From Methylobacterium nodulans ORS 2060 (lineage in GTDB: Bacteria > Pseudomonadota > Alphaproteobacteria > Rhizobiales > Beijerinckiaceae): DNA of 64,000 nt. A program made the position numbers and the translations under genes. Position 1 is the stretch's first letter. Every line of letters begins with the position of its first letter. The notes beneath the pieces were generated by a model, which was not told where the DNA came from, did no database searches, and saw only the letters and a program-made list of their open reading frames with translations. This document shows, piece after piece, positions 63,360 to 64,000 of the stretch. The DNA lies in contig NC_011894.1 of assembly GCF_000022085.1 (NCBI RefSeq), positions 6,991,001 to 7,055,000 of the forward strand, given 5' to 3'.

Positions 63360-63394
63360 CGGTCCACCCTGCGAAGCGGAGGAGGGGGCGGGCA

Positions 63395-63658
63395 TCAGGC
63401 GCGTCCTCCCCCGCAGCCGAGCGCGGCCCGGGCGCGCAGGACCGCCGGCCAGTTGACCCGGACCGACTGCTGCATCTCGGGCAGGAGGTCGCGCAGGATC
63501 GCCGCGGCCTCGTCGGGCGTGTCGGCCGCCTGGGCGGCCCCCATGGCCAGGGCGTCGGCCAGCGCGAGCATGGCGATCTCGCAGGGGAAGCCGGCGCAGA
63601 GCGCTATCAGCTGGTCGCCGAGCTGTCGGCACTGAGCGGTGTCGGGAGCGGGGGTCAT
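63395..63658 (-). CDS. Hypothetical phage-type protein, 87 residues
   Basis: Helical, Ala-rich: QCRQLGDQLIALCAGFPCEI, AMLALADALAMGAAQAADTP, AAILRDLLPEMQQSV. Its ATG overlaps the stop of the upstream ASCH gene (ATGA). No family recognised. Confidence 0.65.
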   Translation of the reverse strand: MTPAPDTAQCRQLGDQLIALCAGFPCEIAMLALADALAMGAAQAADTPDEAAAILRDLLPEMQQSVRVNWPAVLRARAALGCGGGRA

Positions 63659-64000
63659 GCGGCACCTCCAAGTGCGTCGAAGTTCTGGAAGGGCGGCCAG
63701 CGGATCACGACGCCGGAGAAGACCCAGACGTCCGGATGCTCCGCGCGCCTGAAGGCAGCCAGGTCATCGAAGTCGCGGAAGCCGTCCCGCCGCGCGAAGG
63801 CGTCGAGCGCGGCCGGATCGTCGGTGTCCTCGGTCACGGTGCCGGCGCCGTTCGTCAGGATCACGGACGGGCGCTGCGCAATGCTCGGCAGGGTCAGGAT
63901 GATCCGGTCCACGCTCTCGCAGGTGGTCCGGCCGATCAGCTTGCAGTGGCGGGTCCGCTGGCCGGTGTAGAGCTGCAGCGCCTCGCCGGGCCGCGCGTGG
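63655..64000 (-). CDS. ASCH-domain protein, partial (start outside the window)
   Basis: The open frame continues off the right edge. Reading RPGEALQLYTGQRTRHCKLI then GRTTCESVDRIILTLPSIA and VWVFSGVVIRWPPFQNFD, it has the look of the ASCH fold (the RPGE...G.RT..C opening), a small RNA-binding-like beta barrel frequent in phages. At least 114 residues are present. Confidence 0.7.
   Translation of the reverse strand, partial: HARPGEALQLYTGQRTRHCKLIGRTTCESVDRIILTLPSIAQRPSVILTNGAGTVTEDTDDPAALDAFARRDGFRDFDDLAAFRRAEHPDVWVFSGVVIRWPPFQNFDALGGAA

Overview
The window is GC-rich alphaproteobacterial DNA, most consistent with Methylobacterium or a close relative. This rests on gene content: a phosphotransacetylase/acetate kinase/DUF3141/FabI operon, a DUF1522-type flagellin, an alphaproteobacterial RpoH-type promoter before dnaK, FNR/FixK boxes and many small dispersed palindromic repeats. 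The genus is inferred, not proven.

Layout. 1-7.3 kb: end of a GNAT gene, a small exported protein, then a rightward operon (phosphotransacetylase, acetate kinase, hypothetical, DUF3141, FabI, orphan F1 epsilon subunit) behind two perfect tandem FNR/FixK boxes. This looks like a low-oxygen acetyl-phosphate/ATP module. 7.3-13.3 kb: PPK2, an RND efflux pump with its adaptor, and a membrane protein. 13.3-22 kb: a Crp/Fnr remnant, a cupin, and a leftward housekeeping run (MBL hydrolase, tatD, metG, holB, tmk, D-Ala-D-Ala carboxypeptidase, rlpA), with a 224-bp IS630-derived miniature element between metG and holB. 22-34.5 kb: small exported proteins, a GlcG-like protein, a PmtA-like methyltransferase, dnaK-dnaJ, a YqgE protein, a DsbD N-terminal-like protein, a peroxiredoxin and a flagellin. 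34.5-41.4 kb: small membrane proteins, a TetR gene with a twin-palindrome operator, DUF2147, decayed qor and LysR fragments, gph, DUF983 and a MocR-type regulator.

The most interesting region is 42.0-56.9 kb. It holds a complete staphyloferrin-B-type (sbn) siderophore locus in the order sbnA-sbnB-sbnE-sbnD-[two-domain NIS synthetase]-sbnG-sbnH-sbnI. From sbnE to sbnI every junction is a 4-base ATGA overlap. Two NIS synthetases, separate proteins in Staphylococcus (SbnC and SbnF), are fused here into one 1153-residue protein. SbnI is reduced to a 128-residue ParB/sulfiredoxin-like serine-kinase domain. A divergent TonB-dependent receptor follows beyond an intact IS5-family insertion sequence. 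A serC-type phosphoserine aminotransferase lies about 2.8 kb past the receptor; its product, O-phospho-L-serine, is the SbnA substrate. A mobile palindromic repeat has entered the 5' end of the exporter gene and is read in frame. From memory, an sbn-type cluster has been reported in Methylobacterium aquaticum 22A and tied to iron and lanthanide uptake, so the pathway class is not new. The fusion, minimal SbnI, repeat insertion and serC linkage deserve checking.

56.9-60.1 kb is a scar zone (an Rnk-like protein, a homospermidine synthase fragment, serC, a frameshifted remnant). From 60.09 kb an integrated element begins: a 3' tRNA-Pro fragment as attachment site, tyrosine integrase, excisionase-like protein, then translationally coupled phage-type genes (including Gp37/Gp68 and ASCH proteins) running off the right edge.
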